NCBI GenBank assembly: GCA_030603375.1
Contig: JAUVXY010000087.1
Location: forward strand, 1-6,073
Source: Actinomycetes bacterium
GTDB taxonomy: Bacteria > Actinomycetota > Humimicrobiia > Humimicrobiales > Humimicrobiaceae
DNA length: 6,073 nt
Direction: 5' to 3'
Positions 5,486 to 6,073 of the stretch are shown one piece after another. Under the pieces are notes generated by a model that worked only from the letters and a program-made list of their open reading frames with translations, was not told the origin of the DNA and ran no database searches. How positions within the stretch are numbered: the stretch's first letter is position 1; each line of letters starts with the position of its first letter. Position numbers and translations under genes: made by a program.

Positions 5486-6073
5486 TTATCCCATATTTTT
5501 TATCAATGAAAAATCCCCCACTTTAGCTGCTTCAAGCACGGGCCTCATGTACCCATCAACTAAATTTGCGCTGAGAGGTACGGGCATGTTCTTAAGCTTC
5601 ATCTCAAGCTGAGGATTCTTAGCAGCTTCTATCATTTTATCTATATAAGAATCATTAAAACCTTTTATTTCTTCTAATTTTGTTGGAAAACCAATTTTTT
5701 TAGAAAAAGCTGTCATTGCTCTTGCTACTGTTTCACCCAGCTGTCTTGAACCCAGCTTTAATATTTCCTCAGCAGTATATTTTCCGCCAATATACTTCTT
5801 GTAAATATCTGCCAGTTTTTTAAGCTTATCTCCAATTGCAGTTGAGAAAAACACGGTGTAATAAGGGTTAAGTATTCCGCAAGCTCTGCCGTGAGTCATG
5901 ATATCTATAAGAGAAAAACTGTTCAAGTGCGCGCCATTGGTTCCTCCAAGCATTAAGGCATACCCGCCAAGATCTGTTGCAAGTCCGATTATTTCTCTAT
6001 ATTTCATGCTGCTTAAGTCATCTACAAGCAGAGGGAGAGCATCAACAATCATAGCAATTGATGTAAGGCAAAC
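5486..6073 (-). CDS. Iron-containing alcohol dehydrogenase, C-terminal part (N-terminus cut off by window edge)
   Basis: The frame is open to the right edge: seven codons precede the first ATG at 6052, and that ATG lies in the middle of the fold, so it is not the start. The 195 residues seen are the helical C-terminal domain of a group III Fe-dependent alcohol dehydrogenase, an NAD(P)H-using enzyme that interconverts alcohols and aldehydes or ketones. Counting from the edge, H49 (NGAHLNSF) and H61 (MTHGRACGILNPYYTVFF) are the expected metal-ligand histidines. The block PQLEMKLKNMPVPLSANLVD and the ending VLEAAKVGDFSLIKNMG are typical of a subgroup common in anaerobes, as I recall. The two histidines are 12 apart instead of the usual 14, and the extra histidine normally between them is absent. 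The cofactor domain is outside the window. The gene converges on the racemase gene with one base between the stops; no terminator is visible for either. Confidence 0.85.
   Translation of the reverse strand, partial: VCLTSIAMIVDALPLLVDDLSSMKYREIIGLATDLGGYALMLGGTNGAHLNSFSLIDIMTHGRACGILNPYYTVFFSTAIGDKLKKLADIYKKYIGGKYTAEEILKLGSRQLGETVARAMTAFSKKIGFPTKLEEIKGFNDSYIDKMIEAAKNPQLEMKLKNMPVPLSANLVDGYMRPVLEAAKVGDFSLIKNMG

Noticed and set aside
1..6073. CRISPR array, insertion sequence, tRNA or rRNA
   Set aside because: No regularly spaced repeats, no transposase motifs or terminal inverted repeats, and no tRNA-like arms or rRNA-conserved stretches were seen on either strand.

Overview
The window is an AT-rich stretch (roughly two thirds A+T by eye) from what looks like an anaerobic bacterium. 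Bacterial signs are Shine-Dalgarno sites before several genes, a recognisable -35/-10 promoter, a hairpin/U-tract terminator, and ATGA and TAATG start-stop overlaps. Gene content (iron-type alcohol dehydrogenase, an ornithine-racemase-like PLP enzyme, two conserved uncharacterised proteins) fits uncultured anaerobic lineages, but no lineage can be named from this sequence alone. The standard genetic code fits: TGA, TAG and TAA are all used as stops.

Left part (1-2261, minus strand). A YfbR-type HD phosphohydrolase lies upstream of two conserved proteins of unknown function. These two are coupled by an ATGA overlap, and the second runs off the left edge. The HD protein appears to be an internal duplication: its N-terminal half aligns with its catalytic C-terminal half at a constant offset but has lost the HD pair. 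It has a good promoter in the 232-bp divergent AT-rich spacer at 2262-2493.

Middle (2494-3241, plus strand). A minimal nucleotidyltransferase with an intact GSx10DxD...D site overlaps a HEPN-domain gene by 35 bp. This is the gene pair familiar from HEPN/MNT toxin-antitoxin-like modules, but this HEPN protein has no Rx4-6H ribonuclease motif. A 204-bp spacer follows, with a strong hairpin plus U-tract that could end the pair or form the leader of the next operon.

Right part (3446-5484, plus strand). A D-Ala-D-Ala-ligase-like ATP-grasp enzyme overlaps by one base (TAATG) a fold-type III PLP racemase of the alanine/ornithine racemase family. Together they suggest a two-step unit: make a D-amino acid, then ligate it. 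Substrate-side positions in the ligase differ from classical Ddl, so the product may not be ordinary D-Ala-D-Ala. This pair is the best candidate in the window for an undescribed pathway. It converges, with one base between stops, on the C-terminal part of an iron-containing alcohol dehydrogenase that enters from the right edge on the minus strand.

No tRNA, rRNA, CRISPR array, insertion sequence or long repeat was seen.
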